Assembly: GCA_027452245.1 (NCBI GenBank)
Contig: DAIDGW010000067.1
Location: 1-47,540, forward strand
Reading direction: 5' to 3'
Length of the DNA stretch: 47,540 nt
Source of the DNA: Acidobacteriaceae bacterium
Lineage (GTDB): Bacteria > Acidobacteriota > Terriglobia > Terriglobales > Acidobacteriaceae
The position numbers and the translations under genes are program-made. Within the stretch, counting starts at the first letter, position 1. Each line of letters opens with the position of its first letter. Of this stretch, positions 1 through 7,661 are shown piece after piece. Under the pieces are notes generated by a model. That model worked only from the letters and a program-made list of their open reading frames with translations. It did not search any database and was not told the DNA's origin.

Positions 1-513
1 TGCAGCATTAACGTCAAAAAAGAACCCAACGGGCAGGATAAACAGGTCGATATCAAGACGCTCGTGGGCGGCATTCATGTCAGCAAGGGAGCCGATCTCG
101 AAGATGTGGGACTGGCTTTGTATCCCGGAGCGCGCCCCAAGCCCAATGACGAAAACGGGGATAAGAGCGCGAACGTTAACCTCTCGGGATTCGGTTTCGG
201 GTTGAAGGTCATTGCCCTGCAGTATCTTTCCGACGATCCCCCGGCAAAGGTAGTTTCGTTCTACAAAGATCAGCTCAAGAAATACGGCAGCGTGCTGGAG
301 TGCCAGACCTCGAAGCATCTCGACGTCAGCATGAAGAGCCATGATCATGGCGACTCGCACCAGCTCACCTGCGACAGCGACAGCGGAAAGAACGTGGAAC
401 TGAAGGTCGGCACCGATGACGACCAGCACATTGTCGCCGTCGAACCCGATGGCAAAGGATCGAGCTTCTCGCTGGTATTTGTCCGCACCCACGGCAAAGA
501 CTCGGAAATTTAG
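1..513 (+). CDS. Conserved secreted protein, LYPGARP family (5' partial)
   Basis: The frame is open from the first base of the window, so the start and any signal peptide lie upstream; about 170 residues are visible. Landmarks are LYPGARP, a hydrophobic FGFGLKVIALQY strand, FYKDQLKKYGSVLEC and a C-terminal ELKVGT..QH.VAVEP block. The same landmarks occur in the same order in the next gene, so the two are tandem paralogues separated by 10 bases. Two Cys residues flank a His/Asp-rich loop (DVSMKSHDHGDSH) that could bind metal or form a disulfide; this is inference. I recognise the pattern from uncharacterised acidobacterial exported proteins but cannot assign a function. Confidence 0.75.
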   Translation, partial: CSINVKKEPNGQDKQVDIKTLVGGIHVSKGADLEDVGLALYPGARPKPNDENGDKSANVNLSGFGFGLKVIALQYLSDDPPAKVVSFYKDQLKKYGSVLECQTSKHLDVSMKSHDHGDSHQLTCDSDSGKNVELKVGTDDDQHIVAVEPDGKGSSFSLVFVRTHGKDSEI

Positions 514-523
514 GAGTGTCCCC

Positions 524-1144
524 ATGAATCTCCGCCAAACGAGTTCCTCGAATGCCCGGTGCCTGAGCCTCCTCATAGCATTCGCTCTGATGCTGGCTGG
601 AGCGATGGCCAGCGCACAGTCCTCCAGCAGCGGTTCCGGAGGAAAGCAATTGGAGATTCAGGCCGACGGCAGCGGCTTGCATATCGGCACGGATGGCGAC
701 GCGCGCAAGGCCGGATTCCCGCTTTATCCCGGAGCACGCCCGCAGAAAGACCCGGGCGGAGGCCATGACGACGCGTTGAATCTCGGGCTGGTCACAGACG
801 ACTTCGGCTTCAACCTTGTGGTTGCGAAGTATGAATCCAGCGACGCGCCCGGCCGCGTCATCGACTTCTACCGTCACAAGCTGAAGAAATACGGCAGCGT
901 ACTCGAATGCCACACCCACGAACATGGCGGAGATGTGAACGCCGCAGCGGACTCCGGCGACCCGGCCAGCAACAGCGACGCTTCGGCTCCCGTGACCTGC
1001 GAGGGCGACAATACCGGGCCGGTCACCGAACTGAAGGTTGGCACGAAAAGCAATCAGCACGTGGTCGCCATCGAGCCCAACGGCCAGGGTTCCGTCTTCG
1101 GCCTGGTGTATGTACACTCTCGCGGCAGACGCGGCGAGATCTGA
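524..1144 (+). CDS. Conserved secreted protein, LYPGARP family, paralogue of the preceding gene
   Basis: This 206-residue protein starts at the ATG at 524, preceded by AGGAG at 512-516. The open frame continues upstream to 416, but that part overlaps the previous gene and is not needed. It has a classical Sec signal peptide (hydrophobic core LLIAFALMLAGA, cleavage likely after ASA near residue 31), so export to the periplasm or beyond is expected. It shares LYPGARP, DFGFNLVVAKYESSD, FYRHKLKKYGSVLEC and ELKVGT...QHVVAIEP with its neighbour. The loop after VLEC is longer here and rich in His, Asp and Ser. Short spacing suggests co-transcription. Function unknown. Confidence 0.85.
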   Translation: MNLRQTSSSNARCLSLLIAFALMLAGAMASAQSSSSGSGGKQLEIQADGSGLHIGTDGDARKAGFPLYPGARPQKDPGGGHDDALNLGLVTDDFGFNLVVAKYESSDAPGRVIDFYRHKLKKYGSVLECHTHEHGGDVNAAADSGDPASNSDASAPVTCEGDNTGPVTELKVGTKSNQHVVAIEPNGQGSVFGLVYVHSRGRRGEI

Positions 1145-1214
1145 CCCCGGGCGCACCATACGCTGCTTTCACTGCTTCGCCGTGCGATACTTGTAAGAAG
1201 CCCTCTGCCAACTC

Positions 1215-1862
1215 ATGGAACATCCCTGCCACCGGTGCAATCACGCGGTTGAAGATGGAACTCCGTTCTGCGCCCAGTGCGGAGCTCCGCAGATTCGTGT
1301 TGCCCTGCCCGAGCCGCCTTCGTCCGACGCGCATCTTCCTGCAGAACACCCCGCGGGTTCCATGGTCACAGAATCTCCTTCGTTTGCGGTTCGCTGGAAA
1401 GACGCCGTTCCGGCCTGCGCCCTGGCGGCCGCGATCGCCGCAGTCTTGCTTGCGCTTGGCTTGATGGTTCCGTTGCTGGCCATGATCGGCGTGGGGTTTC
1501 TCGGCGTCGTCTTCTATCGCCGCAGGTTTCCGGCTGGGTGGCTGAAAGCGGGAACAGGTTCGCAGATCGGCGCCGTCTCCGGAGTCTTTACTTTCGGAAT
1601 GTTTGCCATCCTCGAAGCTGTGGGCATTCTGGTTTTTCATGCCAGCGACAAGTTCCATGCAAAATTGCTGGAAGTGATTCAGCAGGCGGCGCAGCGGACC
1701 AATGATCCGCAGGCACAAGCGGTTTTCGATTATTTCCGCAGTCCATCGGGTCTTGTGCTCTTGCTGATTTTCATCATCATCTTTTCCTTTTTCTTTTTCA
1801 TTCTGCTGGGGGCGATCGGCGGCGCGATTGGCGGAGCCTGGCTGGGCCGCCGCCGCAACTGA
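1215..1862 (+). CDS. Zinc-ribbon membrane protein
   Basis: A 215-residue protein. Residues 5-22 form a four-cysteine zinc ribbon (CHRC...CAQC) followed by a Pro-rich linker. Then come a strongly hydrophobic stretch (about residues 70-105), a second (about 120-145) and a C-terminal one rich in Ile and Phe (about 178-205), ending in positively charged GRRRN. This cytosolic zinc ribbon plus multi-span membrane domain is frequent in uncharacterised acidobacterial proteins. There is no clear Shine-Dalgarno before the ATG, but the CxxC pair lies at the very N-terminus, which supports this start. It could be a scaffold or sensor; no function can be assigned. Confidence 0.75.
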   Translation: MEHPCHRCNHAVEDGTPFCAQCGAPQIRVALPEPPSSDAHLPAEHPAGSMVTESPSFAVRWKDAVPACALAAAIAAVLLALGLMVPLLAMIGVGFLGVVFYRRRFPAGWLKAGTGSQIGAVSGVFTFGMFAILEAVGILVFHASDKFHAKLLEVIQQAAQRTNDPQAQAVFDYFRSPSGLVLLLIFIIIFSFFFFILLGAIGGAIGGAWLGRRRN

Positions 1863-1871
1863 TCCCGCTGA

Positions 1872-2447
1872 TCAGAATTTCGGCAGGATAGCGCCCACCC
1901 GCTGCCGGTAATCCACATACTTGTCCCCAAATCGCTTCTCCAGTTCCGCGTCTTCCATGCGGATCATCACTGCACCCGTGATCATCGCAAACCCGGTCAG
2001 AGCCCAGCAGACGATCAGGCCCGTTCCGATGCTCCAGGCAAACATTTCGCAGAGATGTCCCAGATACACCGGATGCCGCACCCGCGCCCGGATTCCCGTG
2101 GTCACCAGCCTCTGCTCGCGATGATTGGCCACAACCTCCGGCATGCCGCCCAACTGTCCCCAGCTGAAATGCAACCCTGCGCGGGAATACAGCCATATCC
2201 CCAGCAGGAACAAGAGTGCCGCCGGAAGCCAGGTCCAGTCAGCCGAATAGACCATGACCGACCGCCAGTGCATGGTTGCAATTCCCAACGCGATCCAGAC
2301 CGCGACCCAGACGGGAACCAGGATGCGATACGGTGAGCGGCTGCGGGCACGCCAGAAATGCGGCCGGGGATGAATCATCATCCAGAACAGCGGGATGGTC
2401 GAGTACACGACACAGATGAGCCAGGCAAAGGTGCGAATCACGAACAT
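1872..2447 (-). CDS. Isoprenylcysteine carboxyl methyltransferase (ICMT/PEMT)-like membrane protein
   Basis: A 191-residue polytopic membrane protein. The C-terminal half has the hallmark of the ICMT/phospholipid methyltransferase fold: LVTTGIRARVRHPVYLG (the G.y.y.RHP.Y.G SAM-binding motif), a hydrophobic hairpin, then the E..L...FG..Y..Y...V block (EDAELEKRFGDKYVDYRQRV). Bacterial members are usually annotated as isoprenylcysteine carboxyl methyltransferase family proteins, but their substrates are mostly unknown. It converges on the zinc-ribbon gene with a gap of only nine bases. The family call is secure; the substrate is not. Confidence 0.85.
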   Translation of the reverse strand: MFVIRTFAWLICVVYSTIPLFWMMIHPRPHFWRARSRSPYRILVPVWVAVWIALGIATMHWRSVMVYSADWTWLPAALLFLLGIWLYSRAGLHFSWGQLGGMPEVVANHREQRLVTTGIRARVRHPVYLGHLCEMFAWSIGTGLIVCWALTGFAMITGAVMIRMEDAELEKRFGDKYVDYRQRVGAILPKF

Positions 2448-2557
2448 GTCGCCGATTCTAAACTCGCGGGTCGTCCGAACCTACGGCAAAGAGGCACCGG
2501 CGGAACGCGCTCGTCGCCCCTGCACAGTTTCGGATTTCTATGTCAAATTAGAAGCTC

Positions 2558-3835
2558 ATGCCTGCGCTCGAGAATCCTGGGGCTGGACGCGCCGCCTTCT
2601 CCCATCCTGCCTTCGTCCTCTTCCAAATTGCGCGATTCCTGATCGTGGCCGCCACCGAGATGCAGGCCGTCGCCGTAGGCTGGCAGGTTTACGAAATCAC
2701 CAAGCGTCCGCTCGATCTGGGCCTGGTTGGATTAGCTCAATTTCTGCCGGCAATCTTGCTTTTCCCCGTATCCGGGCACGCCTCCGACCGCTTCGAGCGG
2801 CGCCATGTTCTTTCCGTCTGCTATGCGGGATTCACCGTCTGCTTTTCCTTGCTGTTCGTCATCTCCCAGCACCACGTTCAATCAATTCGTCCCATCTATG
2901 TTGTGTTGATCCTGCTGGGAGTATTCCGTTCCTTTAACGGAACAGCGAGCCGCTCGATTCTTCCCCAGCTTGTGCCGCCCATTCACTTCCCCAACGCCGT
3001 CGCCTGGAATGCCACCACGTTTCAGGCCGCCACGATCCTGGGGCCGTCGTTCGGGGGAATTCTCTACGCCGCCGCACACGGTCCTTCTGCGGTGTACGGG
3101 ACTGCCACCGTAACGGCGGTCATTGCCCTGATCTCCACCTTTCGCATCCGTCCGGAAGTGAAAGCCCGGCCGCGGGAACCCATGACGTTCAAAACGGCAT
3201 TTGCCGGGCTGCGCTTCATCTGGCGCGAAAAGCTGATCCTTGGCGCGATCTCGCTCGATCTGTTCGCTGTGCTGCTCGGTGGCGCTGTAGCCCTGCTTCC
3301 CGTCTATGCTCGTGAGATCCTTCGCACCGGACCCTGGGGGCTCGGATTGCTCCGTACGGCTCCCGGCGTGGGTGCGGCCGTCATGGCGGTTCTTCTGGCA
3401 CACCGGCCCCTGCGGGGGAAGTCGGGCATCGCGCTGCTCTGGGCTGTGGCTGGATTTGGGGTCTTCACGATCATTTTCGGGCTGTCACGCAGCCTCACAA
3501 TTTCTTTGATCGCGCTATTCCTGCTCGGCGCCAGCGACATGATCAGCGTCATCATCCGCGCTACGCTCACCCAACTCGCCACTCCTGATGAAATGCGTGG
3601 ACGCGTCACCGCCGTCGACATGATTTTCATTGGAACGTCGAACGAATTCGGCCAGTTCGAATCGGGAGTCACCGCACAGTGGTTTGGAACGGTTCCCGCG
3701 GTTGTGCTCGGTGGAGTCGGCACCTTGATTGTGATCATTCTTTGGGCCTGGATGTTCCCGGAACTTCGCCATGCCGGCGAACTGACATCCATCAAGAGCC
3801 GCCCGATTGAAAGCAGTTCTACTCCGGCCACTTAA
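2558..3835 (+). CDS. MFS transporter, MFS_3/EntS-like exporter
   Basis: A 425-residue protein with about twelve hydrophobic helices. The loop between TM2 and TM3 carries a motif A variant (GHASDRFERR), and the N-terminal LIVAATEMQAVAVGWQVYE segment is typical of the MFS_3 group that includes the enterobactin exporter EntS. Late in the protein ATPDEMRGRVTAVD is another signature of this group. The family exports small molecules from the cytoplasm using the proton gradient; the substrate here is unknown and no siderophore genes are near. It stands alone between a divergent methyltransferase-like gene and the purine permease. Confidence 0.85.
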   Translation: MPALENPGAGRAAFSHPAFVLFQIARFLIVAATEMQAVAVGWQVYEITKRPLDLGLVGLAQFLPAILLFPVSGHASDRFERRHVLSVCYAGFTVCFSLLFVISQHHVQSIRPIYVVLILLGVFRSFNGTASRSILPQLVPPIHFPNAVAWNATTFQAATILGPSFGGILYAAAHGPSAVYGTATVTAVIALISTFRIRPEVKARPREPMTFKTAFAGLRFIWREKLILGAISLDLFAVLLGGAVALLPVYAREILRTGPWGLGLLRTAPGVGAAVMAVLLAHRPLRGKSGIALLWAVAGFGVFTIIFGLSRSLTISLIALFLLGASDMISVIIRATLTQLATPDEMRGRVTAVDMIFIGTSNEFGQFESGVTAQWFGTVPAVVLGGVGTLIVIILWAWMFPELRHAGELTSIKSRPIESSSTPAT

Positions 3836-3919
3836 ACTCGGCGTCTCCGACAATGAGGCCGGGGCGCTAAGAACTGGCTGGCTCCTGCTAAAGTATCTAG
3901 TTCTTTCGCCGCCACTTGA

Positions 3920-5224
3920 ATGAGCCCACTCATCGAGCGCCACTTCCGTCTTGCCGAGCACAAGGCGACGATCCGCCGCGAACTGCTGGGAGGCATCACA
4001 ACCTTCGTCACGATGGCCTATATCGTCGTCGTGAATCCTCAAATCCTGGCGCAAGCCGGAGTTCCTGCCGAAGGCGTGGTATTTGCGACCTGCATCTCGG
4101 CCGCGGCGGCCACGCTGGTCATGGGACTCTACGCCAACTATCCCATCGCCCTCGCTCCGGGCATGTCGCTGAATGCGTACTTCACCTATTCCGTCTGTCT
4201 CGGCATGCATATCCCGTGGCGCACCGCGCTCGGCGTAATTTTCTTCTCCGGCATCTTTTTTCTGATTCTGACGGTCACACGCATCCGCGAGCAGATTGTT
4301 AACGGGATCCCGGAATGCCTGAAGCACTCCACCGCCGCTGGCATCGGCATGTTTATCGCCTTCGTTGGATTGAGAAATGCAAAGCTGATCGTGGCCAGCC
4401 CGGCCACCTTCGTCAGCATTGGCAGCTTTTCCAATCATGAAGTGCAACTGGCGTGCATCGGCCTGGTTGTGACGCTGGCACTGATGGCGCGGAAAGTGAA
4501 TGGCGCCATCCTGATCGGGATTCTTGTCACCACCGGTGCCGGCATCATGCGTGGCATGGCGCACTGGCCGGCGTCATTCTTTTCCGTTCCCCACCCTTCG
4601 TCCACCTGGCTGCAACTCGATCTTCGCGGGGCCATGCACCTCGGGCTTCTGGAGATCATCTTCGCGTTCCTGTTTGTCGACCTGTTCGACAATGTCGGCA
4701 CGCTGGTTGGCGTCTGCGAGCAGGGCGGGTTTGTCAGAGAAGGGAAGATTCCCCGAGTAGGAAAGGCTCTGCTCTCGGATGCCGTGGGAACAATTTTCGG
4801 CGCGCTCACCGGCACTTCAACCGTCACGAGCTATATCGAAAGCGCCGCGGGAGTCGCGGCCGGCGCTCGAACCGGACTGAGCAATGTCTTCGTGGCTGCG
4901 TTGTTCTTAATGGCGGCTTTCTTCGCGCCACTGGCCACTGCCATTCCGGGCTATGCGACCGCGCCTGCGCTGATTCTGGTGGGGTCGCTCATGGCTGAGT
5001 CCGTCGGGCGCGTGGACTGGAGAGATTTCACGGAAGCGCTTCCCGGATTCGTCACCATTCTCGCGACACCATTGACCTTCAGCATCGCCACCGGACTGAG
5101 CCTCGGCCTGATTTCCTACACTTTGGTGAAAGTCGCAGCTGGGCGCGGGCGCGAAGTCAGTCCATTGCTGTGGATTCTGACGATCCTGTTTATCGTTCGA
5201 TACGCTTACCTGGCCGCTGCCTAG
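3920..5224 (+). CDS. NCS2 family purine permease (AzgA/PbuG type)
   Basis: A 434-residue inner-membrane protein with the features of the AzgA/PbuG adenine-guanine-hypoxanthine transporters: LLGGITTFVTMAYIVVVNP near the N-terminus, ALAPGMSLNAYFTY, and the late FVDLFDNVGTL and GTSTVTSYIESAAGV motifs. These transporters import nucleobases with protons for salvage. Fourteen hydrophobic segments are plausible by eye. Its stop codon at 5222-5224 directly abuts the stop of the convergent gene at 5225, with no intergenic base. Exact base specificity cannot be read from sequence. Confidence 0.9.
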   Translation: MSPLIERHFRLAEHKATIRRELLGGITTFVTMAYIVVVNPQILAQAGVPAEGVVFATCISAAAATLVMGLYANYPIALAPGMSLNAYFTYSVCLGMHIPWRTALGVIFFSGIFFLILTVTRIREQIVNGIPECLKHSTAAGIGMFIAFVGLRNAKLIVASPATFVSIGSFSNHEVQLACIGLVVTLALMARKVNGAILIGILVTTGAGIMRGMAHWPASFFSVPHPSSTWLQLDLRGAMHLGLLEIIFAFLFVDLFDNVGTLVGVCEQGGFVREGKIPRVGKALLSDAVGTIFGALTGTSTVTSYIESAAGVAAGARTGLSNVFVAALFLMAAFFAPLATAIPGYATAPALILVGSLMAESVGRVDWRDFTEALPGFVTILATPLTFSIATGLSLGLISYTLVKVAAGRGREVSPLLWILTILFIVRYAYLAAA

Positions 5225-6238
5225 CTACTTAATCTCTTTCATTGGCATGAGCGTGCCATAATCGCGCCCGCTCGGATCCACTGCCCGCGCGACCACCGCC
5301 GCAAATGCATCCCTCAACTCCGGGAACTTGGTCACGAGGGCTTTGATCACCGCCATGTTGTCCTGATAGGTCTGGTTGGTGTTGGCGATGCTGCTCACGT
5401 CGTACTTCGCAACCAGATCCAGATCGCTGCCCACCGGCTGCGGGAACATATCGGTCAGCTTGAAGGTCCCGCTCGGGGTGGTCAGATCCTCACTCTTGCC
5501 ATCTGTGGGAACGTCCGTTGGCTTGGCCTTCTGGGATTCGTCATAAAGCTTATCCGTAACTGCGGTACTCATAAAAGGCAGCGGAGAAACCAGGTTTCGC
5601 GCCTCGATGTAGTAAAACCACGCGTTGTGCAACTGACCCTTGGATTGATATTGGCGCGCCTGGGTGATGAACCAGGTGCTGTCGTGCCCGGCGAATTGCA
5701 TCTCCTTGATGTAAAGGCCGCCGAGTTTCCAGTTGGTACCTTCCTGCTGCAGGACCAGCGATACCGCCGTGGGAATTTTCGTACTGTTCGCGTCCATGAT
5801 GACCACGCCGTATTTTCCGGGGGGCAGGTTGTTCAGGTAAAAAACCGCGCTGTTTGCAGTCTGTCCGCTTTTGCCAAAAACTCCGCAGAAAAACTCCGCA
5901 TGCGGAAGGGCTGTCGTTCCCGGAGCGTTCAGTAGGAAGGCCGGCCGGGGTGTGCCATGGGTGCCTGCGAGATCCTTCTCATGATCTTTTACGGTATTGG
6001 CGATGCCGGTGAAGTCGGACGCCACCGAAGGAATCGCATTTTGCTGCAGGGATGTCACGTCGCCGTGCGCGATCATGTCGTAATACCGCTGCCCGGCAGC
6101 GGTCAGCGCACTTTGCGTGGCGGCATCCATGTCGCTGGAGGTCTGGCACTCCTGCGCCAGTGCGCCCACACCCCAGAGCAGGAGGGCGGAAACCAGGAGA
6201 GACTGGAAAAGGCGAACAGCCGGCGAGTTCTTTTTCAT
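5225..6238 (-). CDS. Conserved exported protein of unknown function
   Basis: A 337-residue protein starting at the ATG read from 6238, preceded by AGGGG. A longer in-frame start at 6337 would add 33 non-signal-like residues and is disfavoured. The N-terminus is a clear signal peptide (KK, then LFQSLLVSALLLWGVGALA, cleavage near ALA-QE). The mature part has a helical region (ATQSALTAAGQRYYDMIAHGD), a region of predicted strands with YGVVIMDANS, a LEAR-type helical segment (AWFYYIEARNL) and a C-terminal DYGTLMPMKEIK. I recall similar exported proteins from Acidobacteriota but no named domain. It is convergent with the purine permease. Confidence 0.75.
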   Translation of the reverse strand: MKKNSPAVRLFQSLLVSALLLWGVGALAQECQTSSDMDAATQSALTAAGQRYYDMIAHGDVTSLQQNAIPSVASDFTGIANTVKDHEKDLAGTHGTPRPAFLLNAPGTTALPHAEFFCGVFGKSGQTANSAVFYLNNLPPGKYGVVIMDANSTKIPTAVSLVLQQEGTNWKLGGLYIKEMQFAGHDSTWFITQARQYQSKGQLHNAWFYYIEARNLVSPLPFMSTAVTDKLYDESQKAKPTDVPTDGKSEDLTTPSGTFKLTDMFPQPVGSDLDLVAKYDVSSIANTNQTYQDNMAVIKALVTKFPELRDAFAAVVARAVDPSGRDYGTLMPMKEIK

Positions 6239-6516
6239 AAGCACGCCCCTATTCTTCAATGACTTAGCGGGAAAGCTCTGAACCACTCCGCTTCCGACTC
6301 GCTTGGATTGTACGCCAACCCAAAATGGTTGATGCAAAACCCTTCCTAGTGGAAATTATCTTGCCGACGGCCGTGCGGAATGTTCGCAAAATGGGGAATC
6401 TCGTTCGTTCTAGCAGGGAATAATGGGGCTGAGCCTGTGCCACCCTCAATGGTAAAATCTGGAGAGGCAGCGTAGCCGTCCCCCCAGTCCGCAGTACCCA
6501 TTCAGCAGGAGGAAGG

Positions 6517-7290
6517 ATGTCCCGACCAGTTAAATTCCACTTGTGGACGACCGCCCTCCTCTGCCTCGCGATTCTGGCCCCGCTGCCGCTTGCCGCTCGC
6601 TCGCAGCACCACGCGAAAAAGAAAGAGGAACCGCCGCCTCTACCGCACGGTCCGCAGGGTCCGGTACCCCAGGTGCCACTGGATTCCATTCCTCCGGTTC
6701 CGCCCACCGTCACATACCATGACGGTCAATTGATGATCCTCGCTCCCAATTGCACGTTGGCCGACGTGCTCCGGTTGGTGCGCAAGGAGACGGGTGCGGA
6801 TATGGATATCCCTCCGGCCGCGAACGAACGTATCGTGACCACCCTTGGTCCGGGGCCGGCACAAGAAGTCGTTTCCGACCTCCTGAACGGATCGCACTTC
6901 AATTACATTCTGCTGGGTTCGCCAACCCATCCGAAGGAACTGACGCGGGTCATCCTGGTTCCGAAGAGTGGATCGGAGCCTGCTCCGACGGCCCTCGCAC
7001 AGAGCCAGCAAGCCGCGCCACCGCCGCCGATTCAACCTGGTCCTCAGACTCCTCAGCCCGATACCTCCAGCAATGACGACGCAGATTCCCAGTTTGACCA
7101 AAATGCTCCGGAGGAAAATCAGGAACAGCCGGCCGAGGCGGACCAGCAGAACCCGAACGAACCTCCGGGCGTGAAGACACCGCAACAGATGCTGCAGGAG
7201 ATGCAGGCGCGCCAAATGCAGATGCAACAGCAAGGCAACGGCGGCCAGCCCGTACCGGGCGCGCCAGTTCCGCCGCCTCCGCAGCAGTAA
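6517..7290 (+). CDS. Secreted STN-like (secretin/TonB short N-terminal) protein with Pro/Gln-rich tail
   Basis: A 257-residue protein with an excellent ribosome site (AGGAGGAAGG immediately before the ATG). It has a signal peptide (LWTTALLCLAILAPLPLAA), a Pro-rich spacer, then a compact domain at about residues 65-150: VTYHDGQLMILAPNCTLADVLRLV...IPPAANERIVTTLGPGPAQEVVSDLLNGSHFNYIL. The order strand, helix, strand, GP.....L..LL.....Y matches the STN fold found at the N-terminus of secretins and TonB receptors. No secretin or barrel follows. The rest is low complexity (PPPPIQPGPQTPQ, many Gln and Asn, QMQARQMQMQQQGN). It may bind a periplasmic partner; this is inference. Confidence 0.75.
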   Translation: MSRPVKFHLWTTALLCLAILAPLPLAARSQHHAKKKEEPPPLPHGPQGPVPQVPLDSIPPVPPTVTYHDGQLMILAPNCTLADVLRLVRKETGADMDIPPAANERIVTTLGPGPAQEVVSDLLNGSHFNYILLGSPTHPKELTRVILVPKSGSEPAPTALAQSQQAAPPPPIQPGPQTPQPDTSSNDDADSQFDQNAPEENQEQPAEADQQNPNEPPGVKTPQQMLQEMQARQMQMQQQGNGGQPVPGAPVPPPPQQ

Positions 7291-7661
7291 AGCTTCGGCC
7301 GCGAATCCACGCCTCGGTATTCTGTCTGTGACACCCGTCACAATTCTGACCTTCATTCATCAACGACCTGCACGCTGCGTTTTGTCATCCTCGCTTTGTT
7401 CGGCAATGGGTTTAGAGCGGTGGGACAGGCTCAAAAGTCCGTGCGATGTACTCATTGAACACACTGGTACATTTCTGCGGGTCTGGTACTACCGATATCT
7501 GTCCGCTCCACAGCAACTGAGCCTAAGCTGAACGGCGTTCCCAGAAAGATCCCAGAAAGTTCGAAACCAGTTTGAGGAAATCTACAGGCGGGCGTCGCCT
7601 TCCCTCTCCCACTGGTCAGGACCGAAGCAAGACCTCGGCTCTACTTGCGCTCTGAGGACCG
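7291..7661 (+). other. Intergenic region upstream of the GH71/99-like gene
   Basis: This stretch of about 370 bases has no convincing gene. It contains a perfect small hairpin (GTGAC-ACCC-GTCAC at 7327-7340) and a tandem direct repeat TCCCAGAAAG around 7541-7560. The end supplies the ribosome site (GAGGA three bases before the ATG) of the next gene. No recognised riboswitch or RNA gene was seen. Confidence 0.4.

Noticed and set aside
365-1159. A minus-strand frame opposite the tandem secreted-protein genes
   Set aside because: The plus-strand genes have a signal peptide, ribosome site and paralogy; the opposite frame has none.
7291-7661. Possible riboswitch before the GH71/99-like gene
   Set aside because: Only one five-bp hairpin and a direct repeat were found; no known riboswitch core could be recognised.
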